Shown here in pieces: positions 16,179 to 23,554 of a stretch of DNA of 64,000 bases. The DNA is from a virus. The DNA lies in the IMG/VR virus record IMGVR_UViG_3300023184_000027, positions 62,001 through 126,000 of that record; one strand, 5' to 3'. Both the position numbers and the translations under genes were made by a program. The notes under the pieces were generated by a model, which saw nothing but the letters and a program-made list of their open reading frames with translations, searched no databases and had not been told where the DNA came from. Position 1 is the first letter of the stretch, and each line of letters begins with the position of its first letter.

Positions 16179-16954
16179 TATTTTTTATTTAAAAGCATTT
16201 TTTCATACTCATAAGAGATAATTGTTTTAATAACATTTTCACTTATATTATGTTTTTCACTAATATTTTGAATAGCTTGTTTAACCATATCATTCTCATA
16301 TAGTTTTAAAGACTTAATATCACCTTGATTACAATATGGAAATTTTTTACATTTTTTCTTAACTTGGACAAATTTTCCTCCCGGGATTTGAGTTTTAGAA
16401 GCACCTCTCCAATCTTTTTTACTTGGTGATTTAGCCCAAGCAGCAGGAGTTTCATATGAACCTGAAGAACCTGAACCAGTTGATTCAGTAGCTTCAACTT
16501 TTTTTACGTCATCTTCTTTAACACAATTCGGAACTTTCTTTTTACCTTTATCTTTTGTACCAATTTGTTTATAACCTTTCCAACATTCTTCTTCCATTTC
16601 TTTTTTTGTTGTTGAAAATAGTGGAGTTTCAAATCCTCCTGCAGAAGACGCACCCATAGATTCAACAGCTTCTTCCTTTTCACCCATAATAGGTAAGGAT
16701 GATGATAATTTACCAACAGGTTTTTTTAATTTAGTATCCCCAACTAATTTAGTGGCAATTCCTTTATTAATAGGTCTCTTAATCATGTCTAATTTTTTAT
16801 TTTTTTTATTTGACTCCCCTAAATCTTTTGTAATGTCTTGAGCCGCTATTATTGTATCAACAACATAACCATCTCTATAAGGAGCTGTTTGGGTCACCTC
16901 ACCATTAATCTTCTTTTTTAAATCATCAGACATTTCGTCTTCTTCTATTTTCAT
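16178..16954 (-). CDS. Putative internal virion protein with conserved Cys motifs
   Basis: A 258-residue, Lys-rich, largely disordered protein. Two stretches look conserved: ECWKGYKQIG ... KKKVPNCV (about 124-145), a pattern I associate with internal virion proteins of marine T4-like phages, and KFVQVKKKCKKFPYCNQGD (about 200-218). The C-terminal 45 residues are helical. It lies 4 bases downstream of the 81-residue gene and upstream of the zinc-ribbon head-protein candidate. Virion role is inference; no catalytic motif is seen. Confidence 0.55.
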   Translation of the reverse strand: MKIEEDEMSDDLKKKINGEVTQTAPYRDGYVVDTIIAAQDITKDLGESNKKNKKLDMIKRPINKGIATKLVGDTKLKKPVGKLSSSLPIMGEKEEAVESMGASSAGGFETPLFSTTKKEMEEECWKGYKQIGTKDKGKKKVPNCVKEDDVKKVEATESTGSGSSGSYETPAAWAKSPSKKDWRGASKTQIPGGKFVQVKKKCKKFPYCNQGDIKSLKLYENDMVKQAIQNISEKHNISENVIKTIISYEYEKMLLNKK

Positions 16955-16957
16955 TTT

Positions 16958-17203
16958 TTAAGCGTTTTTAAGTCTTGATTCCCAAAAACTTCGTTGATTC
17001 CACATTACACTATATAATTCTCTAAATGACCTAATAACAATATCCTTAACCTCACCCTCAAGTTTACCTCGTTTTATTTCACGACCGAGTATTTCAATAA
17101 GTTTTTGTTCGTATTGTTTAATTGTTGTAGTACCAAAGAAATCTTTAATTTCTTTTCGCATCATAACCTCAATTTCTTTTTTCTCCGCTGCAGTAAACGC
17201 CAT
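16958..17203 (-). CDS. Small conserved-type phage protein
   Basis: An 81-residue, helical protein (MAFTAAEKKEIEVMMRKEIK ... YSVMWNQRSFWESRLKNA). The Trp-rich end (MWNQRSFWESRL) is distinctive. Function not recognised. One base separates it from the upstream spanin-like gene and 4 bases from the downstream gene, so it is in the same operon. Confidence 0.6.
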   Translation of the reverse strand: MAFTAAEKKEIEVMMRKEIKDFFGTTTIKQYEQKLIEILGREIKRGKLEGEVKDIVIRSFRELYSVMWNQRSFWESRLKNA

Positions 17204-17204
17204 T

Positions 17205-17609
17205 TTATTTAAGTATTAATAAGTATGTCGAAGTTATTATCCCAGCAAATGTTCCAGCTTTCCATAAAAAAGATTTAAATCTTTGACCGGTAAGTTCTTT
17301 ATGTAATTTATCTGATAATTCTTCAGATATTTTCAATTGCTCATCTTTTTTACCCAACATAAAATTATTATTAGAATCTTTCTCTTCTAATAATGAAATT
17401 TGGGTATCTTTTTGTTTTTCCCTTTCTTCGGTTTTAACTAATTTTTCTTGAGTTAATTTTAACTCAATGTCGCACCCATCACCCTTAATAATATCTTTAA
17501 TTACTAATTTAGCGATTGGTGTTTTAATTCTTACTTTCGTTGTATCTGTTTGTGAAAAACTGCTCAAGCTCGTTAGCAGTAAGAGTATCAACACTATTAA
17601 CTTTTTCAT
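17205..17609 (-). CDS. Exported coiled-coil protein, possible spanin component
   Basis: A 134-residue protein with a signal peptide (MKKLIVLILLLLTSLSSFSQ, cleavage likely near SFS-Q), a central coiled coil (about 50-105, KLTQEKLVKTEEREKQKDTQ) and a C-terminal transmembrane segment (about 112-133). Its first 86 bases overlap the upstream gene in another frame, an arrangement typical of Rz/Rz1 lysis pairs. No lipobox Cys is present, unlike classic Rz1, so the spanin call is only a candidate. Confidence 0.5.
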   Translation of the reverse strand: MKKLIVLILLLLTSLSSFSQTDTTKVRIKTPIAKLVIKDIIKGDGCDIELKLTQEKLVKTEEREKQKDTQISLLEEKDSNNNFMLGKKDEQLKISEELSDKLHKELTGQRFKSFLWKAGTFAGIITSTYLLILK

Positions 17610-17883
17610 TGGTTTGTTTTTTAATTATTGTTATATTATTATCTATGTGGTTAATATCTTTTGTTAAATTAACAACATTACCTTTAACAGAATCAATTTT
17701 AATATCAATACCTTCGTTAACTGATTTAGTTGAGTCAATTACCGTTTGTAAAGATTCTATTTTATCTTTATACAAGTTAACATCAGTTTTAATCCCGTTT
17801 GTTGTGAATATATTATACCCACACAAAACAACGACAATCACTAATAAAATATTCTGCTTATTATTACCAACAATATCTCCCAT
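17524..17883 (-). CDS. Membrane-anchored coiled-coil protein, possible i-spanin
   Basis: A 119-residue protein with one N-terminal transmembrane helix (about 11-28, NILLVIVVVLCGYNIF) and a long periplasmic coiled coil (about 35-100). This is the topology of Rz-type inner-membrane spanins. The downstream partner gene overlaps its 3' end by 86 bases. The amidase endolysin lies two genes upstream, which supports a lysis cassette. Function is inferred from topology and context. Confidence 0.5.
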   Translation of the reverse strand: MGDIVGNNKQNILLVIVVVLCGYNIFTTNGIKTDVNLYKDKIESLQTVIDSTKSVNEGIDIKIDSVKGNVVNLTKDINHIDNNITIIKKQTNEKVNSVDTLTANELEQFFTNRYNESKN

Positions 17884-17888
17884 TATTA

Positions 17889-18488
17889 TTATGTTTTAAT
17901 TGTTTTTTTTCTTGATGCTAAAATTTTAGCCCACTTTGATTTAAATTTTTCATAAAAAGTTTTTAACTTATTAATCATTTCTAAAAATTCGTCATCAGCC
18001 TTTATCATTTCACCATTAATATAAATACCACTTTCTTCACCAATTGATAAGAAAAAATCAACATCATAGTCAATTAATTTTCCCGACCACTCAACATTGT
18101 TTGGATAAATATTTAATTTGTTAAAATCTACTAAATCAGACACTTCAGCTATAAATTCATCCATTGTTTCTTGGAAAGCAATTTTTTCATCTGTAGTTAA
18201 TTCTAAATCTGTTTGTTCTTTACCGTGTAAAACTAAAATTCCACCTGAAATTCTATATCCTTGTGTTTTATCGTCTTTACTTTCATTATCATCTTCAATT
18301 GTATCTTCAACAGATTTAGTTACATCATATTTTTTAGTGATATCACCTGAAGACACTTCGGTTTCTTGTTCAGTAATTACACCATATTTTTGTCTAATAT
18401 TATTAATATCTTCATTAATGGTATCATTGGATAACATTTTTCTAGAAGCGTTAAGTAAATTTCTTATTTCATCATGTGAATTGTTCAT
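17889..18488 (-). CDS. Putative internal head protein with ITEQ motif
   Basis: A 199-residue acidic protein. N-terminal helix (HDEIRNLLNASRKMLSND) leads to YGVITEQETE at residues 35-44, where I38-T39-E40 fits the prohead-protease consensus (L/I)-x-E, followed by an acidic stretch and a C-terminal globular part (about 75-190) ending in a basic helix. No family name is recognised. It overlaps the amidase gene end by 17 bases. Head assignment rests on the motif only. Confidence 0.5.
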   Translation of the reverse strand: MNNSHDEIRNLLNASRKMLSNDTINEDINNIRQKYGVITEQETEVSSGDITKKYDVTKSVEDTIEDDNESKDDKTQGYRISGGILVLHGKEQTDLELTTDEKIAFQETMDEFIAEVSDLVDFNKLNIYPNNVEWSGKLIDYDVDFFLSIGEESGIYINGEMIKADDEFLEMINKLKTFYEKFKSKWAKILASRKKTIKT

Positions 18489-19077
18489 ATTCTATTTTTT
18501 TTAAAAATTCTTCAAAATTAAATGCGGGACTAACATCGGTAAAATTAGTATTAAAATTACTTTTAGTTACGATTCCACAATATTTTTCAATACCGGTTAT
18601 TTTTGTATTATGTTCGACTATTTGACGTTTAATTGACATATCTTTAAATAATTCATTACATAGTTTTGATGTACTATCAATCTGTACTGAAGTATAAGGT
18701 TGCCAAAAATAATAGTCTCTCCATTTTTTTTCAAACACATTACCCTTATAAATATCACCAATCCAGTTAACGTAATGATTAGTTAAAGGTTCTTTGTGTA
18801 ACCACCCTAAATTTTCTAAAGAAACAATTATAGAATTTCTATTTATATTGGGATTTGAGAAATAGTCGGAGTGCCCTTCATTCCCTAATAACTGTAGTAT
18901 TTTACCCTCTCTGGTTATAATATAATTGGGTATTCTGTTATATTTACCGTTATTTCTATATTTTAATAATTGTAAATAATCGTTAATATTTCTTGAAGTG
19001 TGAGTTAGAATTATTTGATATTTCTTTTTTTGTTTTCCTTTAGGTTTAAAATCACCATAATTAATAATGTCCACCAT
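18472..19077 (-). CDS. N-acetylmuramoyl-L-alanine amidase (endolysin)
   Basis: A 201-residue protein of the amidase_2/PGRP fold. The zinc-ligand His is in ILTHTSRN (about 25), followed by IPNYIITREGKILQLL (about 48-63), GHSDYFSNPNINRNSI, a typical SIIVSLENLG strand, and a late His in IVEHNTKITG (about 155). It would cut the bond between muramic acid and the stem peptide to lyse the host. No signal peptide or separate binding domain is seen, so release needs a holin. It lies next to a possible spanin pair. Confidence 0.8.
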   Translation of the reverse strand: MVDIINYGDFKPKGKQKKKYQIILTHTSRNINDYLQLLKYRNNGKYNRIPNYIITREGKILQLLGNEGHSDYFSNPNINRNSIIVSLENLGWLHKEPLTNHYVNWIGDIYKGNVFEKKWRDYYFWQPYTSVQIDSTSKLCNELFKDMSIKRQIVEHNTKITGIEKYCGIVTKSNFNTNFTDVSPAFNFEEFLKKIEYEQFT

Positions 19078-19104
19078 ATAATATAATGTAAAAAATTTAT
19101 TTGG

Positions 19105-20094
19105 TTATGATGTTTTTACATAACTTAATCTAACAATATCGTCAACAACTTCCTCGATTGGTTCTTCAACGACATCTTCTATTGGTTCTTCAACGACATC
19201 TTCTATTGGTTCCTCTACGACATCTTCTATTGGTTCTTCAACGACATCTTCTATTGGTTCCTCTACGACATCTTCTATTGGTTCCTCTACGACATCTTCT
19301 ATTGGTTCCTCTACGACATCTTCTATTGGTTCCTCTACGACATCTTCTATTGGTTCTTCAACAACTTCATCTATTGGTTCCTCTACAACATCTTCTATTA
19401 GTTCCTCTACGACATCTTCTATTGGTTCCTCTACGACATCTTCTATTGGTTCTTCAACAACTTCTTCTATTAATTCCTCAATTGGTTCATCTATTGGTTC
19501 TTCAATAACATCTGATTGTACAACATTACTCATATAATCCAATTCAGTTATAGTAAATTCATCAATTATAATATCTGAAGATTCTTCAATAACATTAACA
19601 GGCATCACATCTTTATTATTTTCATCAATTAATTCATCATATTTTACAAAAAAATGTAAAGATGTTAATGATATAATTGGTAATAAACCACCACTTAAAA
19701 AGGCTAACCATCTTTTTAATGATACTATATCAGTAAGGTCTGAACCAAACATTTCCCATATAGGCCCTGTCAACTCTACCCACGACTTAAATAACACACT
19801 ATTAGCATCAATCTCTTTATAGGAGAAGAATATATTACCAATCATTTGTATGAAAGTCACCATTCCAAACATAAACCAAACACCACCTTTAATTTTATTT
19901 GTGGCTGCCAACAAAGCTGTCATAGCACCTATTTCAATAGCGATTGATAAATATATTGCCCAACTAATTGGATTTGTTAAATTATACCACGAAACAACGT
20001 GTGATATTGATATTCCAGCAACCAAAAAAATTGGTACTAAAAACATAGCTCTGATTGGATGAGCCTTAACCCATTCTAAAATTATTTTATTCAT
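19105..20094 (-). CDS. Membrane protein with long acidic octapeptide repeat
   Basis: A 329-residue protein. Residues 1-155 have about four transmembrane helices (FLVPIFLVAGISISHVV, SWAIYLSIAIEIGAMTALLA, VWFMFGMVTFIQMIGNIFF, LAFLSGGLLPIISLTSL). The rest is a hydrophilic tail with about 14 copies of EEPIEDVV (from about residue 195). The end overlaps no neighbour; its start overlaps the upstream 89-residue gene by 4 bases. Function unknown; a membrane-anchored acidic scaffold is a guess. Repeat number may vary between isolates. Confidence 0.7.
   Translation of the reverse strand: MNKIILEWVKAHPIRAMFLVPIFLVAGISISHVVSWYNLTNPISWAIYLSIAIEIGAMTALLAATNKIKGGVWFMFGMVTFIQMIGNIFFSYKEIDANSVLFKSWVELTGPIWEMFGSDLTDIVSLKRWLAFLSGGLLPIISLTSLHFFVKYDELIDENNKDVMPVNVIEESSDIIIDEFTITELDYMSNVVQSDVIEEPIDEPIEELIEEVVEEPIEDVVEEPIEDVVEELIEDVVEEPIDEVVEEPIEDVVEEPIEDVVEEPIEDVVEEPIEDVVEEPIEDVVEEPIEDVVEEPIEDVVEEPIEDVVEEPIEEVVDDIVRLSYVKTS
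19139..19500 (-). repeat. 24-bp tandem repeat array encoding EEPIEDVV
   Basis: About 14 head-to-tail copies of a 24-base unit (plus strand tctattggttcctctacgac and close variants) encode the acidic octapeptide. There are no unique spacers, so this is a coding tandem repeat and not a CRISPR array. Confidence 0.9.
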
Positions 20095-20360
20095 TTCTCT
20101 ATTTTAGAAATTTCTTTATCAATCTCCGATTGTCTATTAACATCCATAATTTTTCTATCAGTAGATTGAATCATTCTTTTTTCAGTTTTTAAACCTTCAA
20201 TTTTAATTTCTCTTTTTAAATTAACATCTAACAATTCAACGTTTTTAGTTAATTTTTCAATTTTAGTGTTAGTACCACAAGTTTTAAAAAAAACAATTAC
20301 CACCAGTAATGTCATTATTCTAATACCCCAAGCGTCGATAAAATTTAATATTGTTTTCAT
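20091..20360 (-). CDS. Small membrane-anchored coiled-coil protein
   Basis: An 89-residue protein with one transmembrane helix (about 12-30, IRIMTLLVVIVFFKTCG) followed by a Lys/Glu coiled coil (31-89). It overlaps the downstream repeat membrane protein by 4 bases. Topology resembles i-spanins too, but there is no partner overlap; function not assigned. Confidence 0.55.
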   Translation of the reverse strand: MKTILNFIDAWGIRIMTLLVVIVFFKTCGTNTKIEKLTKNVELLDVNLKREIKIEGLKTEKRMIQSTDRKIMDVNRQSEIDKEISKIEK

Positions 20361-20390
20361 AATTTTTAAATAAGTTTTACTATAAATGTA

Positions 20391-20430
20391 AAAAACCTTC
20401 TATCATAATAAATAGAAGGTTTCTTTTTTT
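20391..20430 (-). terminator. Rho-independent terminator after the sigma factor gene
   Basis: AAACCTTCTAT (20393-20403) pairs with ATAGAAGGTTT (20412-20422) around an 8-base loop, an 11-bp perfect stem. On the minus strand it is followed by TTTTTACATT. On the plus strand it is followed by CTTTTTTTT, so it could work both ways, although no plus-strand gene is nearby. Confidence 0.8.
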
Positions 20431-21231
20431 TTACATATAATCGAAAAGTATCGAGCTTTCATTCCTTAATTTTCTTAAGGCTTTCTCCTTAATCTGCCTC
20501 ACTCTTTCTTTAGTGAGATTAAAATCCCCACCAATGTCTTCTAAAGTCCTTGGAGTACCTGTCAGTCCAAAATAATCACCAACAATAGTTTTTTCTCGAT
20601 TATCTAAAACATCTAATAAAGAAATTAATTGTTTTTTTAATTCATCTTTAGTGTTAAAGATTGCGTCCGGCATATCCGCCTGTTCATTCTTTATAATATC
20701 AACCAAAGTATCACCATCCTCATTAATACTCATATCTAAATCAACAATAGATGGTAAATTTTGAAACTTATCCGAAAGTTTACCCCCATTAGACTCTATT
20801 TCTTTTTTAGCTCTCTGTAAATCCTGAACAACATTAACCGGAAGTCTAATAGTTCTAGCATTATCATTTAATGATTGGAGGATGGATTGTTTAACCCACC
20901 ACACAGCGTATGATATAAATCTTAAATCTCTAGACCAATCAAAATGATTAATGGCTTTCATAAGACCTAAATTACCCTCAGCAATTAAATCGGGAAAGTC
21001 TAACCCTTGGTTTTGATATTGTTTTGCCACGGTAATAACAAAACGCAAATTTCCCTCAAGTAATTCTTTATTAATTGATTTCAATTCTTTTTCCGTTAGA
21101 TTACCCGAACTAATCATTTTTGATAACTCCCTTTCCCTGTCTGGAGTCATCACTTTAATTTTACGAATGTCCTTTAAATACAATTGTATTTCTTCTTGAT
21201 TAATAGGAATCCCCGAATTTTTTTCTTTCAT
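20431..21231 (-). CDS. RNA polymerase sigma-70-family factor
   Basis: A 266-residue sigma factor counted from ATG 21229-21231 (MKEKNSGIPINQEE), chosen because it lies 1 base after the preceding stop (TAAT-ATG); an in-frame start 18 codons upstream is possible. Region 1.2: IQLYLKDIRKIKVMTPDRE; region 2: EGNLRFVITVAKQYQNQGLD, DLIAEGNLGLMKAI, RFISYAVWWVKQSI; region 3: RTIRLPVN; region 4: TLEDIGGDFNLTKERVRQIK. Lack of region 1.1 and the size (about 285) match Bacteroidota primary sigma factors. It probably redirects host RNA polymerase to phage promoters, as T4 gp55 does. Confidence 0.93.
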   Translation of the reverse strand: MKEKNSGIPINQEEIQLYLKDIRKIKVMTPDRERELSKMISSGNLTEKELKSINKELLEGNLRFVITVAKQYQNQGLDFPDLIAEGNLGLMKAINHFDWSRDLRFISYAVWWVKQSILQSLNDNARTIRLPVNVVQDLQRAKKEIESNGGKLSDKFQNLPSIVDLDMSINEDGDTLVDIIKNEQADMPDAIFNTKDELKKQLISLLDVLDNREKTIVGDYFGLTGTPRTLEDIGGDFNLTKERVRQIKEKALRKLRNESSILFDYM

Positions 21232-21232
21232 A

Positions 21233-21799
21233 TTATTTTGAGTATTGATTAAGTAATTGTAATTCTTCTTTTGATAATGATTCAATTCCCGCGTCCGCTA
21301 ATTTATCAAATAATTCATCAAATGTTGGTTTTCTTTTTTTATTTTTAAGTTTACTAATATCGTCATCTTCATCTTCATCAACAAATTCAGAAAAATCTAA
21401 AAAGAAGTCAGTTCTAATGTTATTCATTAACATATTTCGTACCTCATAGTCATTTTCATCACATATTTTGTTTTTACCTGACATATAGTCATTAACACCA
21501 TCGTTAAATAGATGTTTAGCAACTTCATCTGGTAATCCGTATGACAAATTGTCATCTGTGTATGGTAATAAAATATAACTTATTGTGTCATAATCTAATA
21601 TCATATCAACATAGTCTTTAACATCCAAATAGGAATCTAAAGTTGAGATTGTGTACACTGTTGATTCCGGTCCAAAGTAAAAATTGACCTTTGGAACATC
21701 CGAAAGAACACTTAATTCTTCAGCAATTTGTTCTGCGAATTCTTGGGGGTTGTCGTTTTTTGTAAATACAAATAAAATGTATTTGGTTAAGTTCTCCAT
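21233..21799 (-). CDS. Conserved-type hypothetical protein
   Basis: A 188-residue acidic protein with no catalytic motif recognised. N-terminal alpha/beta region (YILFVFTKNDNPQEFAEQIA), a stretch of Asp/Glu (VDEDEDDDISKL), then a C-terminal module KRKPTFDELFDKLADAGIES that looks like a protein-interaction helix pair. It is immediately upstream of the sigma factor (1 base), so the two may function together. A TACATTTG -7 element lies 32 bases before the start. Confidence 0.6.
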   Translation of the reverse strand: MENLTKYILFVFTKNDNPQEFAEQIAEELSVLSDVPKVNFYFGPESTVYTISTLDSYLDVKDYVDMILDYDTISYILLPYTDDNLSYGLPDEVAKHLFNDGVNDYMSGKNKICDENDYEVRNMLMNNIRTDFFLDFSEFVDEDEDDDISKLKNKKRKPTFDELFDKLADAGIESLSKEELQLLNQYSK

Positions 21800-21830
21800 A
21801 TGTTATACGTTTAAGTTATAAATTATGTTA

Positions 21831-21838
21831 CAAATGTA
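21831..21838 (-). promoter_or_regulatory. Candidate -7 element before the sigma-factor operon
   Basis: The minus strand reads TACATTTG, matching TAnnTTTG, 32 bases before the ATG at 21799. The expected -33 position carries TTAA rather than TTTG, so this is a weaker match. The 118-base gap 21800-21917 shows no gene. Confidence 0.4.
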
Positions 21839-21917
21839 GTGAAATTATTTAGATATACTTAATAATTAGATAAAATTTTTTTCTTCCATAGGGTTATGAG
21901 TCATAACAAATAAATTA

Positions 21918-22607
21918 TTATAAATAAGTATCTGAATTAAACACTCTAACGTTTTCTGAGGTATGTTTTGAAAAGGATAATAAATCTTCTTTAGTATATG
22001 AATCGCCATCAATTAAAACAAAAAATGATATGTTTTCATTAGGGTTTGATTCACAAAATTTTAAAGATGACTTTAAAAATTGAACTATTTCGGATTTAGC
22101 ACTATTTTGTCCCCCACCTTGGTTAAAGGTTGTTTTTCCTAACCCATAATCAATATACCCATTTTCTTTTTCAACTTTATAATCAAAACTTCGAGAAGTT
22201 TCCCCTTCTATTTTTTTATACGTAAGTTTTGTCGAATTTTTACTGAATCTAGGTCCAATAGAATTACTCATTTTTTCAATTTTAACTCCCTTAGACTTTA
22301 AATGTTCTATTTGAACTTTTTCACTGATATTTTGTCGGGTTATTTCAATGGCAAATTGAACAATTGCATATGCATTTTTAACGGTTGTAATATCTATCAA
22401 AACATCGTTTACTACCTTATCAAGGTAGTTTTTTTTAATGTAGTTTTCAATTTTAACCAACAAGTTTTTTTGTGGTTTAGTTTTACCAATACCTCCGTTG
22501 TTCAATATTTGTTGAGACCACTTTACAACATTTTTTTGGTTTTCTTTAACTTTTAATTTGTGGGTATTCCAATATCTATCGGAATGTGTTAATATCTCTG
22601 TCTTCAT
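21918..22607 (-). CDS. Candidate type II restriction endonuclease
   Basis: A 229-residue protein beside a DNA methyltransferase. The segment FNQGGGQNSAKSEIVQFLK followed 20 residues later by FFVLIDGDSYTKEDL resembles the GGG...(I/V)(T/L)DG...GW pattern of several type II restriction enzymes of the DpnII/MunI type, with acidic residues upstream (FDYKVEKENGYIDYG) as possible PD-(D/E)XK residues. It has its own host-type promoter. If correct, this is a complete phage restriction-modification pair. A nicking or homing nuclease is the alternative. The catalytic triad is not certain by eye. Confidence 0.5.
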   Translation of the reverse strand: MKTEILTHSDRYWNTHKLKVKENQKNVVKWSQQILNNGGIGKTKPQKNLLVKIENYIKKNYLDKVVNDVLIDITTVKNAYAIVQFAIEITRQNISEKVQIEHLKSKGVKIEKMSNSIGPRFSKNSTKLTYKKIEGETSRSFDYKVEKENGYIDYGLGKTTFNQGGGQNSAKSEIVQFLKSSLKFCESNPNENISFFVLIDGDSYTKEDLLSFSKHTSENVRVFNSDTYL

Positions 22608-22620
22608 CTCATTTTTTTTA

Positions 22621-22652
22621 CAAAACTACAAAAATAAATTTAAAGAATCAAA
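22621..22652 (-). promoter_or_regulatory. Bacteroidota-type promoter for the candidate restriction enzyme
   Basis: Minus-strand TTTG (22649-22652), 20-base spacer and TAGTTTTG (22621-22628) match the TTTG-N19/20-TAnnTTTG consensus exactly. The ATG at 22607 follows after 13 bases. The -33 element overlaps the methyltransferase stop codon. Confidence 0.75.
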
Positions 22653-23517
22653 TTTTTTTATTTAAACTTTCTTTGGTTATGTAATTATTTAATATGGTTT
22701 CATCTTTTACAACCTCTATTAATCTTCTATCACAAATACTACAATAAGTAAAATCTAGTTCAGAACCAATCCAATTTCTCCCCAATTGTATTGATAACTT
22801 AGCGGTAGTTCCTGAACCCATAAAAGGGTCATATACTAAATCATCTTCTTTAGTCCACGTAATAATATGTTTTGCCGCCAATTCTTCCGGAAAAATTGCG
22901 GGATGTTCAAACGCCACAATATCTTTAGTAGACTTATTCATCCCATTTTTAATTAACCATATATTATTCTCAATACCATATTCATTAACCGGTTTACCAT
23001 TAAACCCTGGAATCATTTCACCATCCGCGTTTCTAAATTTCCTTGAATTCCTTACCGCTCCTGCTGTAATATTTTTCTTCATAATTGGGTTAAAAGTGTT
23101 TGGTTTACCTTTTGAGAAAACAAACATATATTCAAAAGTCTGATTATATCTAGTCTTTTGTGGAAAAGGTGTTCCAGTTTTTTGATATATCATTGTATCA
23201 TACAAATCAAACCCACATTTTTTAAAAAAAAGTGCTTGTCTAAAAGAAGTTCCGGTTTCACTACCTTTATTTGTCGCATCACCCACAACCCAAACAACTA
23301 CACCGCCATTTTTAGTTATTCTAAATAATTCTTTTGCAATATCTTCAAACGGAAATGAATACCCATTAAATTCTGTTTTATTTCCACTTAAATGGGTATT
23401 GTAAGTCCTTAAATCGTCATAAGGTGGAGATGTTAAAGTTAAATCTATTAACCCATCATTTATTTTAGACATAGTTATTAAACAGTCTTCATTATATATT
23501 TTGTTATATTCTATCAT
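22648..23517 (-). CDS. DNA methyltransferase (N6-adenine or N4-cytosine, beta class)
   Basis: A 289-residue methyltransferase. The catalytic SPPY motif is at 30-33 (LTLTSPPYDDLRTYN) near the N-terminus and the AdoMet-binding motif DPFMGSGTTAKL is at about 235-246, the order (IV before I) of the beta class. MYNEDCL-like start (IYNEDCLITM) is typical. Two CxxC cysteines (CSICDRRLIE) occur near the end. S-P-P-Y fits N4-cytosine as well as N6-adenine enzymes, so target base is undecided. It is probably the partner of the gene at 21918-22607. Confidence 0.88.
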   Translation of the reverse strand: MIEYNKIYNEDCLITMSKINDGLIDLTLTSPPYDDLRTYNTHLSGNKTEFNGYSFPFEDIAKELFRITKNGGVVVWVVGDATNKGSETGTSFRQALFFKKCGFDLYDTMIYQKTGTPFPQKTRYNQTFEYMFVFSKGKPNTFNPIMKKNITAGAVRNSRKFRNADGEMIPGFNGKPVNEYGIENNIWLIKNGMNKSTKDIVAFEHPAIFPEELAAKHIITWTKEDDLVYDPFMGSGTTAKLSIQLGRNWIGSELDFTYCSICDRRLIEVVKDETILNNYITKESLNKKI

Positions 23518-23554
23518 ATATCAATTATAGGTATTTTGATTTATTTATTCAACC

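Noticed and set aside
19139-19500. CRISPR-like direct repeats
   Set aside because: Units are contiguous 24-base copies with no unique spacers and encode a regular octapeptide in frame.
19158-19508. Plus-strand 116-residue Leu/His/Val-rich frame
   Set aside because: Antisense shadow of the 24-bp coding repeat.
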